A DNA stretch of 60,726 bases from Aquamicrobium zhengzhouense (GTDB lineage: Bacteria; Pseudomonadota; Alphaproteobacteria; Rhizobiales; Rhizobiaceae). The first letter of the stretch is position 1. Every line of letters starts with the position of its first letter. The position numbers and the translations under genes were made by a program. The notes below the pieces were generated by a model that was given only the letters and a program-made list of their open reading frames with translations, was not told where the DNA came from and made no database searches. Location of the stretch: contig NZ_JADGMQ010000020.1 in NCBI RefSeq assembly GCF_016124105.1, positions 1 to 60,726 of the forward strand, given 5' to 3'. This document shows, in pieces, positions 45,284-53,898 of this stretch.

Positions 45284-46684
45284 TCAGATCGGGTAATCCT
45301 GTTTCCCGCTCTGAATGGTGATCCACCGAAGCTCGGTGAACTCATCGATGCCGGCGCGGCCGCCAAACCGGCCCCATCCCGATGCCTTGACGCCCCCAAA
45401 GGGCATCTGCGGCTCGTCATAGATTGTCGTCCCGTTGATGTGGCAAATTCCGGTTTCAAGCCGCCGTGCCACATCAAGCGCGCGGCCGACATCCCGTCCG
45501 AAGACGGCAGCCGCGAGGCCGTATTCCGTGTCATTTGCGATCGAGACAGCTTCATCGATATCGGCATACCGGATGACGCAGGCGACGGGGCCGAACGTCT
45601 CCTCGTAATAAATCCGCATGTTCGGTGTGACGCCATCGAGAATGGTGGCATCGAGCCAGGCGCCCTCGTGCCGCCCGCCCGCGACGAGGCGTGCGCCTTT
45701 CGTCACCGCATCATCGATCAAACCACGTACGCGTGCTGCTGCCTGCTCGGAAATCATCGGCCCGATGCGGCTTTCCGGCTTGTCCGGATCGCCGACAGTC
45801 ATGCGCTCCGCACGAGCCTTCATCGCGTCAATGAAGTCATCCGCGAGGTCTTCGTGAACAATTAGGCGCTCGGTCGAGATGCAGATCTGGCCCTGATGGA
45901 AGAACGCACCATAGGCGGCAGCGGCAACCGCCTCGTCCGTGTCTGCATCATCGAGAACAATCAGCGGCGCCTTCCCACCCAGCTCAAGCAAGGAGCGCTT
46001 GAGGTGCTGTGCGCAGATAGATGCGATGACCTTGCCTGCCCGGGTGGAGCCGGTGAAATTCACGCGCCGCACGGCGGGATGAGCGATCAGCGCCTCGACG
46101 ATTTCCTCGGCGTGGTCGATTTCATTATGGATGACGCCAACCACACCTTGAGGCAAACCGGCTTCGTACAAAACCTGCGCAATCAGCTCATGTGTCTGCG
46201 GGCAAAGTTCGGATGCCTTGAAGACGACCGTGTTGCCGCAAGCAAGTGGCCATGCGAGTGCCCGCGTCGCCAGGACGATCGGTGCATTCCACGGGGCCAT
46301 CGACAACACGACGCCACAGGGCTGGCGCAGTGCCATCGAAATCGCTTCCGGCTTGTTTACAGGAACGACCTCGCCGGTGATCTGCGTTGCCATTGCTCCG
46401 GCTTCACGCAGAATCGAGGCGCCAAGCTTCAGATTGAGATCACTCCAGGCGGCCGTTCCGCCGGTCTCTTCCGCAATGAGCCTGACGAAATCATCGCGAT
46501 GGGCGAGGAGAAGATCGGCGGCCTTTTCCAGGATATACCGCCGTTGCTCGGGAGCGGTCCGGGACCAGCGCGGGAAAGAAGAGGCAGCGACATTGGCCGC
46601 ATGCTTCGCCTCGGCGACAGTCGAGGCTTTCCAGCTTCCCGCCAAATTGATGGTCGTGGTCGTGTCGCGCACGGCCTTGTTCAA
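45284..46684 (-). CDS. Aldehyde dehydrogenase (second, at the head of the Liv operon)
   Basis: This 466-residue aldehyde dehydrogenase resembles vanillin/salicylaldehyde dehydrogenases. The catalytic Cys268 is in FHQGQICISTE, Glu234 in LLELGGKAP, and NFTGSTRAG lies at 209-217. The start codon is TTG (46684-46682), supported by GGGGAGG five bases upstream. It is separated by 53 bases from the LivK-like gene, so it is the first gene of a seven-gene operon. The divergent AraC gene and a 21-bp-period direct repeat lie in its promoter region. It shares only family-level similarity with the distal aldehyde dehydrogenase, so they are not recent duplicates. Confidence 0.93.
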   Translation of the reverse strand: MNKAVRDTTTTINLAGSWKASTVAEAKHAANVAASSFPRWSRTAPEQRRYILEKAADLLLAHRDDFVRLIAEETGGTAAWSDLNLKLGASILREAGAMATQITGEVVPVNKPEAISMALRQPCGVVLSMAPWNAPIVLATRALAWPLACGNTVVFKASELCPQTHELIAQVLYEAGLPQGVVGVIHNEIDHAEEIVEALIAHPAVRRVNFTGSTRAGKVIASICAQHLKRSLLELGGKAPLIVLDDADTDEAVAAAAYGAFFHQGQICISTERLIVHEDLADDFIDAMKARAERMTVGDPDKPESRIGPMISEQAAARVRGLIDDAVTKGARLVAGGRHEGAWLDATILDGVTPNMRIYYEETFGPVACVIRYADIDEAVSIANDTEYGLAAAVFGRDVGRALDVARRLETGICHINGTTIYDEPQMPFGGVKASGWGRFGGRAGIDEFTELRWITIQSGKQDYPI

Positions 46685-46789
46685 ACTTGCCTCCCCTACC
46701 GGGCCTCCAGCCCAGTGCTCGCCATCTCCTCAGTAGGCGAGCTCCAACCTTTAGGAGCAAACAACAAGGAAAGCACGTCCGATATGGAT

Positions 46790-46820
46790 AAATCTGGCGA
46801 TCTCTTGTAAAAATCTGGCG
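46790..46820. promoter_or_regulatory. Candidate AraC-family operator (direct repeat, 21-bp period)
   Basis: AAATCTGGCG occurs at 46790-46799 and again at 46811-46820. The copies are identical and 21 bases apart, two helical turns. This is the classical layout for a dimeric AraC-type regulator. The site is about 106 bases before the aldehyde dehydrogenase start and 70 bases before the AraC-type gene. Confidence 0.65.
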
Positions 46821-46889
46821 TCCGCCATAGGAATCTCGGCGCACTGCATAAGCAGTCAGCGTGGTATTTCCGACAAATGGCGGTGAAGA

Positions 46890-47759
46890 TTGAAAGCAGA
46901 GCGGGTTGAAAGCAGCCTCCATCCAAGAATCTGGTCCTTTAACAGGCAAGCAGATTCATCCGGTCGACAGTTTCTTCTTCTGACCGACGGAGATGGAGAA
47001 GCGGAAAGCGAGCAGCATCGCTTTTCTATTGCCGCACCTGCTTGCGTCTGGATCGGCTCACTTTCCGCGGGCAAACTGCGCGTGGATGCTGGAGCGACGG
47101 GCTATCGCTGCTGGGCCTCGGAACCGCTGGTGATCGCGGCAATCGGCGATCAGGCGGAGTCCGTCAGCCTGCATCAGCTTGCCGACAGAAGCTTTTCGCT
47201 CTCGCTTGCCCGCCATGAAGACCATGCTGCCACGCTGGAACGCTGCTGTAACGGCATATTGCGGGAGTTGCGGCAACCGATGGACGGCTCGCCGCTCCTC
47301 CTGTCAGCGTTCTTGCGCATCATGCTCGTCTCCATGCTGCGGATTACCGGCGGCGAGGACGCAGCCGCGTCGGGAAGCGGCGCGCGGTCAGGAATCTTGC
47401 GCAGGTTCCGCCAGCTGGTGGAGATGAATTTTCGCAGCCATTGGCCGGTATCGCGCTATGCCGCCTCACTTGGGATTTCCGCTGATCGTCTCCACGCAAT
47501 CTGCACCTCGGAAATCGGCAAGTCGCCCAAGGCGCTCATCTCCGAAAGACTGGCACATGAGGCGGCCCTGCGGCTTGAGCGATCCTCGCTGACGATAGAG
47601 CAACTTGGTCATGCGCTGGGCTTTCAGGATCCGGCGCATTTTTCCAGCTTCTTCAAACGCATGATCGGGATGCCGCCAGGGCGCTATCGAAAGATCGCTG
47701 CCAACCTCCAGCAAGAGGGCCGCAAGACCCCCGCACCGGGCTTTGCCGACTGGCCCTGA
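46890..47759 (+). CDS. AraC-family transcriptional regulator
   Basis: This regulator of 289 residues has a C-terminal AraC DNA-binding domain (about 175-275). The first helix-turn-helix is in SRYAASLGISADRLHAIC, and the second in IEQLGHALGFQDPAHFSSFF, followed by MIGMPPGRYRK. The N-terminal 150 residues are probably a cupin-type sensor domain like those that bind aromatic acids (weak evidence: RFSIAAPACVWIGSLSAG). The start codon is TTG, with GGTGAAGA just upstream; no ATG is available nearby. It is divergent from the aldehyde dehydrogenase/Liv operon and is the likely regulator. Confidence 0.9.
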   Translation: MKAERVESSLHPRIWSFNRQADSSGRQFLLLTDGDGEAESEQHRFSIAAPACVWIGSLSAGKLRVDAGATGYRCWASEPLVIAAIGDQAESVSLHQLADRSFSLSLARHEDHAATLERCCNGILRELRQPMDGSPLLLSAFLRIMLVSMLRITGGEDAAASGSGARSGILRRFRQLVEMNFRSHWPVSRYAASLGISADRLHAICTSEIGKSPKALISERLAHEAALRLERSSLTIEQLGHALGFQDPAHFSSFFKRMIGMPPGRYRKIAANLQQEGRKTPAPGFADWP

Positions 47760-48020
47760 TCATTTGCGGTCCCACCTGACGGGCACCGGCACTGGCTGGT
47801 ACACGACCCAAGGGCGGCTATATTCCAGCGAGGCGTAGCTCGCGCGCCGTTCGGCGCGGCGATCCAATTCCAGCCGCAACAGGCACTCGGCCATGGCGTC
47901 ATTTCGTTTGCTGAAGCCATAGGAACGGCAGGTTTCCTCATCCATGGCGCGCTGCTCTTCAGCGGTCACGCAACCGGCAAGAAAAACGAGCAGAGCGGGA
48001 GCAATCAATTTGCGGAACAT
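47760..48020 (-). CDS. Small putative lipoprotein
   Basis: This 86-residue protein has a type-II signal peptide, MFRKLIAPALLVFLAGC, with the lipobox Cys at 17. The mature part is charged and includes ETCRSYGFSKRNDAMAECLL, with two further cysteines, and a Pro-rich YQPVPVPVRW end. The upstream longer frame is not used: AAGGGGAAT precedes ATG 48020. The function is unknown; small lipoproteins of this kind are common in rhizobia. The gene converges with the AraC gene with no spacing. Confidence 0.75.
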   Translation of the reverse strand: MFRKLIAPALLVFLAGCVTAEEQRAMDEETCRSYGFSKRNDAMAECLLRLELDRRAERRASYASLEYSRPWVVYQPVPVPVRWDRK

Positions 48021-48138
48021 CACAATTCCCCTTGGAGACAAGGTCAGTCTGTCAGGAAAATGACGGCTGCAGGAATTGGTTGCACTTGCGCACACCGTCC
48101 GCCCGCGAATTGCCATCTTCCCCATTAGTGTCTCGCGC

Positions 48139-48651
48139 ATGACAATTCTCGACAGCCAAACCTCCACACCGATCGCGCTTGATCGCCGCTTCGTCCTTAC
48201 CGGTGTCGGTGCAACCCTACTGCTCGGCCTGGCCGGCTGCGGCACGATGCAGACGCCGACTGGTTCAAGCAGTGGTGCGTCGTCAGAAGGTACGCCCTTC
48301 CTGCGCCGCATCCGCGAGCAGTACGGCCTGCCGTTGATGTCACCGGATCGCACGCTCGAACGCGCGGCGCTCGAACAATCCGCCTTCATGGCGCAAGCGG
48401 GCAAGATGGATCACACGACCGGCCCTGGCCGTGACTTCGCTTCACGCGTCAAGAACAACGGCATCAAGGGCGCGGCCGCAGAAAATCTTGCTGTCGGCCG
48501 CTTTGGCATGGAGAAGCTGTTTGACATGTGGATGGCATCGACCGGCCATCGCAACAACATGCTCAACCCGGCATTCGGCAAGTTCGGCCTTGCCTATACC
48601 TACGATGCCAGCGGCGAGCGCCGCTATTGGGCGCTCGTGCTTGGCAGGTAA
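48139..48651 (+). CDS. CAP/SCP-domain lipoprotein (YkwD-like)
   Basis: This 170-residue secreted protein has a lipoprotein signal (LTGVGATLLLGLAGC, Cys about 36) and one CAP/SCP domain. RIREQYGLPLM, SAFMAQAGKMDHT, AAENLAVGRFGMEKLFDMWM and STGHRNNMLNPAFGKFGLAY are the CAP landmarks, including the conserved His, Glu and second His. The ATG at 48139 is chosen; an in-frame upstream extension lacks a signal-peptide character. CAP proteins in bacteria have envelope roles that are mostly undefined. The stop is 6 bases from the convergent deaminase stop. Confidence 0.88.
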   Translation: MTILDSQTSTPIALDRRFVLTGVGATLLLGLAGCGTMQTPTGSSSGASSEGTPFLRRIREQYGLPLMSPDRTLERAALEQSAFMAQAGKMDHTTGPGRDFASRVKNNGIKGAAAENLAVGRFGMEKLFDMWMASTGHRNNMLNPAFGKFGLAYTYDASGERRYWALVLGR

Positions 48652-48657
48652 GCTGCC

Positions 48658-49941
48658 TTAGTTCGGCATCGTGTGACGGCGATTGACGTGCACGGGGCGG
48701 CCCGGCAGGTTCAGCTTGGTGTCGCGGCGCGGACGCTCGGCCACCACATTGCCCTTCGAGACAACAGCAATGCGTTCGGCGCGCAGGCGGATCGCCTCGA
48801 TCGTGTCATTGGCGTCGAGCACGACGAGGCTCGCCGTCTTGCCGACCTCAAGGCCATAACCTTCAAGGTTCATGACCGCCGCGTTCTCACGGGTCACGAT
48901 GTCGAAGCATTTGCGCATATCGTCCGGATGCGTCATCTGCCCGACATGCAGGCCCATGAACGCAACGTCGAGCATGTCGCCATTGCCGAGCGAGTACCAT
49001 GGGTCGAGCACGCAATCCTGACCGAAGCCGACGCGGATGCCATACTTGAGCATCTCCGGCACGCGGGTCATGCCCCGGCGCTTTGGATAGGTGTCGTGAC
49101 GGCCCTGGATGACGATGTTGATCAGCGGGTTAGCGATCGCCGAGACCTGCGCTTCCGCCATCATCGGTAGAAGCTTCGAGACGTAATAATTGTCCATCGA
49201 ATGCATCGAGGTCAGGTGCGAGCCGTTGGAGCGGCCCTGAAGCCCAAGGCGCTGCGTCTCGTAAACCAGCTGTTCGATGTGGCGCGACATCGGATCGTCG
49301 GTTTCGTCGCAGTGCAGATCGATCATCTTGCCGCGTGCGGCTGCGATCTCGCAAAGTTCCGTCACCGAGCGACGGCCATCTTCCATCGTGCGTTCGAAAT
49401 GCGGAATGCCGCCGACGACGTCCGCGCCCATGTCGAGCGCACGGATCGTGTTTTCGCGCGCGGTCGGGTCGCGATAGAGGCCGTCCTGCGGGAAGGCGAC
49501 CAGTTGCAGATCAAGATAGGGCGCGACTTCCTTCTTGACCTCGAGCAGCGCTTCGAGCGCCAGCAAACGGTCATCGCAGGTGTCGACATGCGTGCGAATG
49601 GCGAGAAGGCCCATCGAGACGGCCCAGTCGCAATAATCCAGCGCGCGCTGCTTCACGGCCTCATGCGTCAGAAGCGGCTTCAGCTCTCCCCAGAGCGCAA
49701 TGCCTTCCAGAAGCGTGCCCGACGCGTTGATGCGCGGAATGCCGTAGCTCAGCGTCGCATCCATATGAAAGTGCGGATCGACGAAAGGCGGCGAAACCAG
49801 CGAGCCTTCGGCGTCGATGACGCGGCCGGCCTCGGCTTCGATCTTCGGTTCGATCGCGGCGATCTTGTCGCCGGAAATAGCTATGTCGGCGGTGCGGCCA
49901 TCCGGCAGCACACCGTTCTTGACGATCAGGTCGAAGCTCAT
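48658..49941 (-). CDS. Cytosine deaminase-like amidohydrolase
   Basis: This metal-dependent amidohydrolase of the CodA type has 427 residues. Metal ligands are visible in DPHFHMDAT (HxH), LHCDETDD, SHLTSMHSMD and GQDCVLDPWYSLGNGDML, in the order and spacing of E. coli cytosine deaminase. It would deaminate cytosine to uracil, or a related base such as isoguanine or creatinine. ATG 49941 overlaps the permease stop (ATGA); the long upstream frame lies inside that gene. It is the last gene of a BMP-type ABC transporter operon, consistent with use of an imported nucleobase or nucleoside. Confidence 0.92.
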   Translation of the reverse strand: MSFDLIVKNGVLPDGRTADIAISGDKIAAIEPKIEAEAGRVIDAEGSLVSPPFVDPHFHMDATLSYGIPRINASGTLLEGIALWGELKPLLTHEAVKQRALDYCDWAVSMGLLAIRTHVDTCDDRLLALEALLEVKKEVAPYLDLQLVAFPQDGLYRDPTARENTIRALDMGADVVGGIPHFERTMEDGRRSVTELCEIAAARGKMIDLHCDETDDPMSRHIEQLVYETQRLGLQGRSNGSHLTSMHSMDNYYVSKLLPMMAEAQVSAIANPLINIVIQGRHDTYPKRRGMTRVPEMLKYGIRVGFGQDCVLDPWYSLGNGDMLDVAFMGLHVGQMTHPDDMRKCFDIVTRENAAVMNLEGYGLEVGKTASLVVLDANDTIEAIRLRAERIAVVSKGNVVAERPRRDTKLNLPGRPVHVNRRHTMPN

Positions 49942-50882
49942 CTTTCGCCTTTCTGGTAGGGGATCATTAGCGCCTTCGGATAGGAGGCCCGGCGCGACAT
50001 GACAATCAGCGCAAGGATCGACAACACGAACGGCATCATCAGGAACAGCTGGTAAGGCACTGCGCCACCTGTCAGCTGCTGCAAACGAACCTGATAGGCA
50101 TCGAATGCGGCAAAGAGAATCGCGCCCAGAAGCGCCTTGCCCGGACGCCACGAGCCGAAGACGACGAGCGCGATGCAGATCCAGCCACGGCCGTTGATCA
50201 TCTCGAAGAAGAACGAGTTGAAGGCGGACATGGTCAGGAACGCGCCGCCAACCGCCATCAGGGCGCTGCCAACCATCACTGCGCCCATACGGATCGCGGT
50301 GACGCTGATGCCTTGGGCTTCGACAGCCGACGGGTTTTCACCCGCTGCCCGCACGGCAAGGCCAAGCGGGGTGCGATAGAGCACCCACGCGACGAGCGCG
50401 ACGGTGACGAAGGCAAGATAGGTCAGCGGCGTCTGGTTGAAGAGCGCCGGTCCAATGATCGGGATCTCGGACAGAACCGGAATCGGCAGCGGCTGAAACG
50501 CCTCGATACGCGGCGGCGACGTCACTTCCGGCAGCACCAGTCGATAGGTGAAGTAGGAAAGGCTCGTTGCGAGAAGCGTGATGCCGATGCCGACAACATG
50601 CTGCGACAGGCCAAGTGGCACCGTCAGCGTCGCATGCAGAAGACCGAAGGCAGCGCCAGCTAACGCGGCGACCATGACGCCGAACCAGAGATCACCGCCA
50701 AGATAGACGGTCACCCAGCCCGAAAACGCCCCCGCAACCATGATGCCCTCGATGCCGAGGTTCAACACGCCCGCACGCTCGCAGATAAGTTCGCCCATCG
50801 TCGCAAAGATCAGCGGCGAGGCGATGCGGATAGCGGCAACCCAGAAGGATGCTGTGAGAAGGATATCGAAGGCTTCGATCAT
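49938..50882 (-). CDS. BMP-type (nucleoside) ABC transporter permease, second
   Basis: This inner-membrane permease (314 residues) of the type found in NupQ/YufQ transporters belongs to the branched-chain-like permease superfamily. GELICERAGVLNLGIEGIMV is its hallmark near residue 30. AVRAAGENPSAVEAQGISVT is the ATPase-contact loop, and GGRGWICIALVVFG-like helices follow (NGRGWICIALVVFG). It is translated after a 262-bp gap filled by repeats, which is unusual within an otherwise compact operon. Its stop overlaps the deaminase start. Confidence 0.94.
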   Translation of the reverse strand: MIEAFDILLTASFWVAAIRIASPLIFATMGELICERAGVLNLGIEGIMVAGAFSGWVTVYLGGDLWFGVMVAALAGAAFGLLHATLTVPLGLSQHVVGIGITLLATSLSYFTYRLVLPEVTSPPRIEAFQPLPIPVLSEIPIIGPALFNQTPLTYLAFVTVALVAWVLYRTPLGLAVRAAGENPSAVEAQGISVTAIRMGAVMVGSALMAVGGAFLTMSAFNSFFFEMINGRGWICIALVVFGSWRPGKALLGAILFAAFDAYQVRLQQLTGGAVPYQLFLMMPFVLSILALIVMSRRASYPKALMIPYQKGER

Positions 50883-50888
50883 AGCGAG

Positions 50889-51061
50889 GCCCCCTCCACC
50901 ATGCTGCGCATGGTCCCCCTCCCCCGCTTCGATGGGGAGGATCCGAAGTCACCGATCCCGCTTGCCTGGCGCCTCCCCCGCTTCGCACGGGTGGATCCGA
51001 CGTTGCCGCTGCTGATCCTCCCCCGTTCACGGGGGAGGTGGCGCGAAGCGCCGGAGGGGGC
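50889..51061. repeat. TIR-bounded intergenic repeat element, copy inside the BMP operon
   Basis: Left end GCCCCCTCC (50889-50897), right end CGGAGGGGGC (51052-51061). At 173 bp it is longer than the 21-kb copy because the central GGAGGATCCGA/CTCCCCCG module appears twice. It separates the two permease genes of one operon. Open frames on both strands in the region are by-products of the repeats. Confidence 0.82.
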
Positions 51062-51130
51062 GGCCATCGTGGGGGCGGCCATCGTGGGGGCGGCCAACGG
51101 GGGGGCGGCCAACGTGGGGGCGGCCAACGA
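51056..51130. repeat. Five tandem 15-bp repeats next to the intergenic element
   Basis: The unit GGGGGCGGCCAWCGN occurs five times with no gap (51056, 51071, 51086, 51101, 51116). The first two have ATCGT, the last three AACGG, AACGT and AACGA. It starts on the terminal GGGGGC of the repeat element, so it seems to have grown by slippage from its right end. Confidence 0.95.
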
Positions 51131-51144
51131 AAACATCATTGTCA

Positions 51145-52194
51145 TCACCGCCACCTCACCCTGAACCGTGTCATCATGATCGCAACGACCATGGTGAGCA
51201 GCGCGGTGGCGACCATCACGTCGGCGATATAGGAGGGAACGCCGGCGGTGCGGCTCATCGCATCTGCGCCGACGAAAATGCCGGCAACGAAGACCGCCGC
51301 GAGCACGACGCCAAGCGGGTTCAGCATCGCCAACATCGCAACAACGATGCCGGTGTAGCCAAAGCCCGGAGACAGATCGAGCGTCAGGTTGTTTTTCAGG
51401 CCCGCGACTTCTGAGAAGCCGCCAAGCGCCGCCAGACCGCCCGACAAAAGCGCCGTCTTCATCAGGACGCGGTTGACCGGGATGCCAGCAAACCGCGCAG
51501 CCTCCGGATTGTGGCCGACTGCGCGCATTTCATATCCAAGCGTCGTCTTCTTAATGATGATCCAGACGATGAAGGCAGCAACGATCGCAATCAGGAAACC
51601 AAGATGCAGGCGCGTGCGCGCGATCAGCTTCGGCAATTGTGCGTCAGCTATGATCTTCGGCGAGCGAGGCCAGCCCATTCCCATCGGGTCTTTCAGAACG
51701 CCTTCAAGCAGCATCGACACAAACAGGAGCATGATGAAGTTGATGAGGAGCGTCGTCACGACCTCGTCGACACCAAGCCGCGTCTTCAGAACAGCGGGCC
51801 CAAGCAGCAACAGACCGCCCGCCAGCATCGCCGCAATCATCAGGATCGGGATGAGTATCGGCGCTGGCAGCGGCAGCGCGCCAGTCGCGAGCACCACAGT
51901 AATCAGCGCACCCGCGTAAAGCTGCGCTTCGGCACCGATGTTCCAGAGCTTGGCGCGGAAGGCCACCGCAACCGCAAGGCCGGTGAAGATCAACGGCGTT
52001 GCCCGAGTCAGCGTCTCCATGATTGCAAAACGTGACCCCGCCGCACCCTTCACGACGAGCGCAAAGACCGAAAATGGCGATGCGCCTGCGGCAAGGACCA
52101 GCAGGGAAGCGAGGATGAAGGTTACCGCCACCGCGCCGAGAGGATAGGCAATTGTCTCGATCAGCGTCGGTGCTGGTTTGGGCTCAAGCCGCAT
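51145..52194 (-). CDS. BMP-type (nucleoside) ABC transporter permease, first
   Basis: This permease of the NupP/YufP type has 349 residues and nine to ten helices. ATPLIFTGLAVAVAFRAKLW and NIGAEAQLYAGAL are strong family marks, and MRAVGHNPEAARFAGIPVNR is the ATPase-contact loop. I chose ATG 52194 (MRLEPKPAPT); the frame extends 13 codons upstream without a ribosome binding site. It is 66 bases after the ATPase gene. The downstream neighbour is reached only after the repeat element. Confidence 0.94.
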   Translation of the reverse strand: MRLEPKPAPTLIETIAYPLGAVAVTFILASLLVLAAGASPFSVFALVVKGAAGSRFAIMETLTRATPLIFTGLAVAVAFRAKLWNIGAEAQLYAGALITVVLATGALPLPAPILIPILMIAAMLAGGLLLLGPAVLKTRLGVDEVVTTLLINFIMLLFVSMLLEGVLKDPMGMGWPRSPKIIADAQLPKLIARTRLHLGFLIAIVAAFIVWIIIKKTTLGYEMRAVGHNPEAARFAGIPVNRVLMKTALLSGGLAALGGFSEVAGLKNNLTLDLSPGFGYTGIVVAMLAMLNPLGVVLAAVFVAGIFVGADAMSRTAGVPSYIADVMVATALLTMVVAIMMTRFRVRWR

Positions 52195-52260
52195 GGTGTG
52201 GCCTCGAAGCTGAAATACAAACCGGCAACGCAAGGCGTTGCAGAGCGATACTGGCTAGCA

Positions 52261-53781
52261 TCAAGCAGCCTCCCCAACCGAATGACCGGCCATCAATTCA
52301 CCGATCTCGCGGACGCTGCGTTCGCCGCGCAGGGAGGCCGAGGACAGCTTGCCCTTGTAAATGACCCTGACCTCATCCGAGAGGCGCAAGATTTCATCCA
52401 GATCTTCGGAGATCAGAAGGATCGCAGCGCCTCTTGCACGCGCCTCAAGCAGGCGCTTGTGAACATAGGCGACGGCACCAACATCGAGACCACGCGTCGG
52501 CTGGTTGGCGAGAATGACAACGGGGTCGGGGTCAAGTGCACGGCCGAGGATCAATTTTTGCATGTTACCGCCTGACAGAAGGCGGATACGCGCCTCCGGT
52601 GACGGGCATTTGACGTCGTAGTCGCGAATCAGTTCTTCGGCGAAGGCACGGGCCGCTTTCCAGTCCATGATGCCGTGGCGGCTGAAACGGCGGGAGCGAT
52701 AGCGCTCGGAAATCACGTTCTCCGTCACCGACATGTCGCCGATCGAACCTACGGCATGGCGATCTTCGGGGACGCGCGCGATGCCCTTCGCCACAGCTTC
52801 ACGCGGCGACCAGCTTGAAACGGTTGCGCCACCAGTGCGAATGGACCCAGCAACCGGCTTTTCCGTACCTGACAGCAAGGCCGCGAGTGCCGCCTGCCCG
52901 TTACCTGAAACACCGGCCAGACCGGTGATCACGCCACCATGTAGCGCAATCGAGACGTCCTGGAGCGGACTTCCGCCAGCACGCGGCGCAGTGGAGACAT
53001 TCTCCAGAGAGAACAGTTCGGGACCGCGCGGCATTGCCTCAACGGGAGGAAAGGAGACCTCCTGGCCAACCATCAGCGCGGCCAGTTCCTGACGCGTCGC
53101 GCCTGCCGTGTCGCGGCCGCCGACCATCTTGCCACCGCGCAAGACGAGTACGCGGTTGCTTACCGCCATCACCTCATGCAGCTTGTGGGAGATGAAGATG
53201 ACCGACATGCCTTCGGCGACGAGCATCTTCAGAGTCGCAAACAGCGCGTCCGCCTCGAGCGGCGTGAGGACCGCGGTAGGTTCGTCCAGGATCAGGATGC
53301 GCGCATTACGGTAGAGCGCCTTTAGGATCTCCACCCGCTGGCGCTCGCCAACTGACAGCTGAGCCACTATGCGATCGGGATCTACTGCGAGACCGAAATC
53401 TGTCGAAAGCTGGCGAATGCGTGCACGGGCTGCAGAGCGATCCAGCTTCCACGACCAGGCGCTCTGAGTGCCGAGCGCGATATTTTCGAGGACAGTCATA
53501 TTGTCGGCCAGCGTGAAGTGCTGGTGGACCATCCCGATGCCGGCATCAAGTGCGGCCCGCGGATCTCCGGCGGGCAGAACCTTGCCGAACGCTTCGACGC
53601 TTCCCTCGTCAGCCACATAATGACCGAAGAGGATGTTCATCAGCGTTGTCTTGCCAGCCCCATTCTCACCCAGAAGCGCGATGACTTCGCCTTCCTGCAA
53701 CTCCAGTGAGATGGAATCATTAGCCACAAGCGGGCCGAACCGCTTGGTGATGTTGGTAAGGCGCAGAACCGTTTCAGCCAT
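52261..53781 (-). CDS. BMP-type (nucleoside) ABC transporter ATP-binding protein
   Basis: This ATPase of 506 residues has two ABC domains, of the NupO/YufO type. The first has Walker A GENGAGKTT, LSVGERQRVEILKALYR (signature) and LDEPTAVLTPLEADALF. The second is degenerate at Walker A (GVSGNGQAALAALLSG), as is normal in this sugar/nucleoside class, and has LLSGGNMQKLILGRAL and NQPTRGLDVGAVA. The start at 53781 gives MAETVLRLTNITKRFG. It follows the binding-protein gene after 117 bases that contain a hairpin. Confidence 0.95.
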   Translation of the reverse strand: MAETVLRLTNITKRFGPLVANDSISLELQEGEVIALLGENGAGKTTLMNILFGHYVADEGSVEAFGKVLPAGDPRAALDAGIGMVHQHFTLADNMTVLENIALGTQSAWSWKLDRSAARARIRQLSTDFGLAVDPDRIVAQLSVGERQRVEILKALYRNARILILDEPTAVLTPLEADALFATLKMLVAEGMSVIFISHKLHEVMAVSNRVLVLRGGKMVGGRDTAGATRQELAALMVGQEVSFPPVEAMPRGPELFSLENVSTAPRAGGSPLQDVSIALHGGVITGLAGVSGNGQAALAALLSGTEKPVAGSIRTGGATVSSWSPREAVAKGIARVPEDRHAVGSIGDMSVTENVISERYRSRRFSRHGIMDWKAARAFAEELIRDYDVKCPSPEARIRLLSGGNMQKLILGRALDPDPVVILANQPTRGLDVGAVAYVHKRLLEARARGAAILLISEDLDEILRLSDEVRVIYKGKLSSASLRGERSVREIGELMAGHSVGEAA

Positions 53782-53866
53782 GAGTCCGCAGATGTGTCGA
53801 CAGCAGAGGCTGCCCGTCAAGGACAGGGCAGGCAGAAGGGTGTTTCCTCCACCTGCCCCATGAAAT

Positions 53867-53890
53867 TCTGCCTCCCGTCGGGGAGGCAGA
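53867..53890 (-). other. Perfect 10-bp hairpin after the BMP-family gene
   Basis: TCTGCCTCCC (53867-53876) pairs exactly with GGGAGGCAGA (53881-53890) around a 4-base loop, 8 bases past the stop of the binding-protein gene. No T run follows, so it is more likely an mRNA-protecting structure than a full terminator. Confidence 0.85.
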
Positions 53891-53898
53891 GTGATGTA

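Noticed and set aside
51056-51130. Possible CRISPR array
   Set aside because: Units are 15 bp with no spacers, and no cas gene is present.
50879-51164. Open frames with Gly/Arg/His or Met-Ala-Ala-Pro repeats in the BMP operon gap
   Set aside because: They are products of the 15-bp tandem array and GC-rich repeat element, appear on both strands and lack ribosome binding sites.
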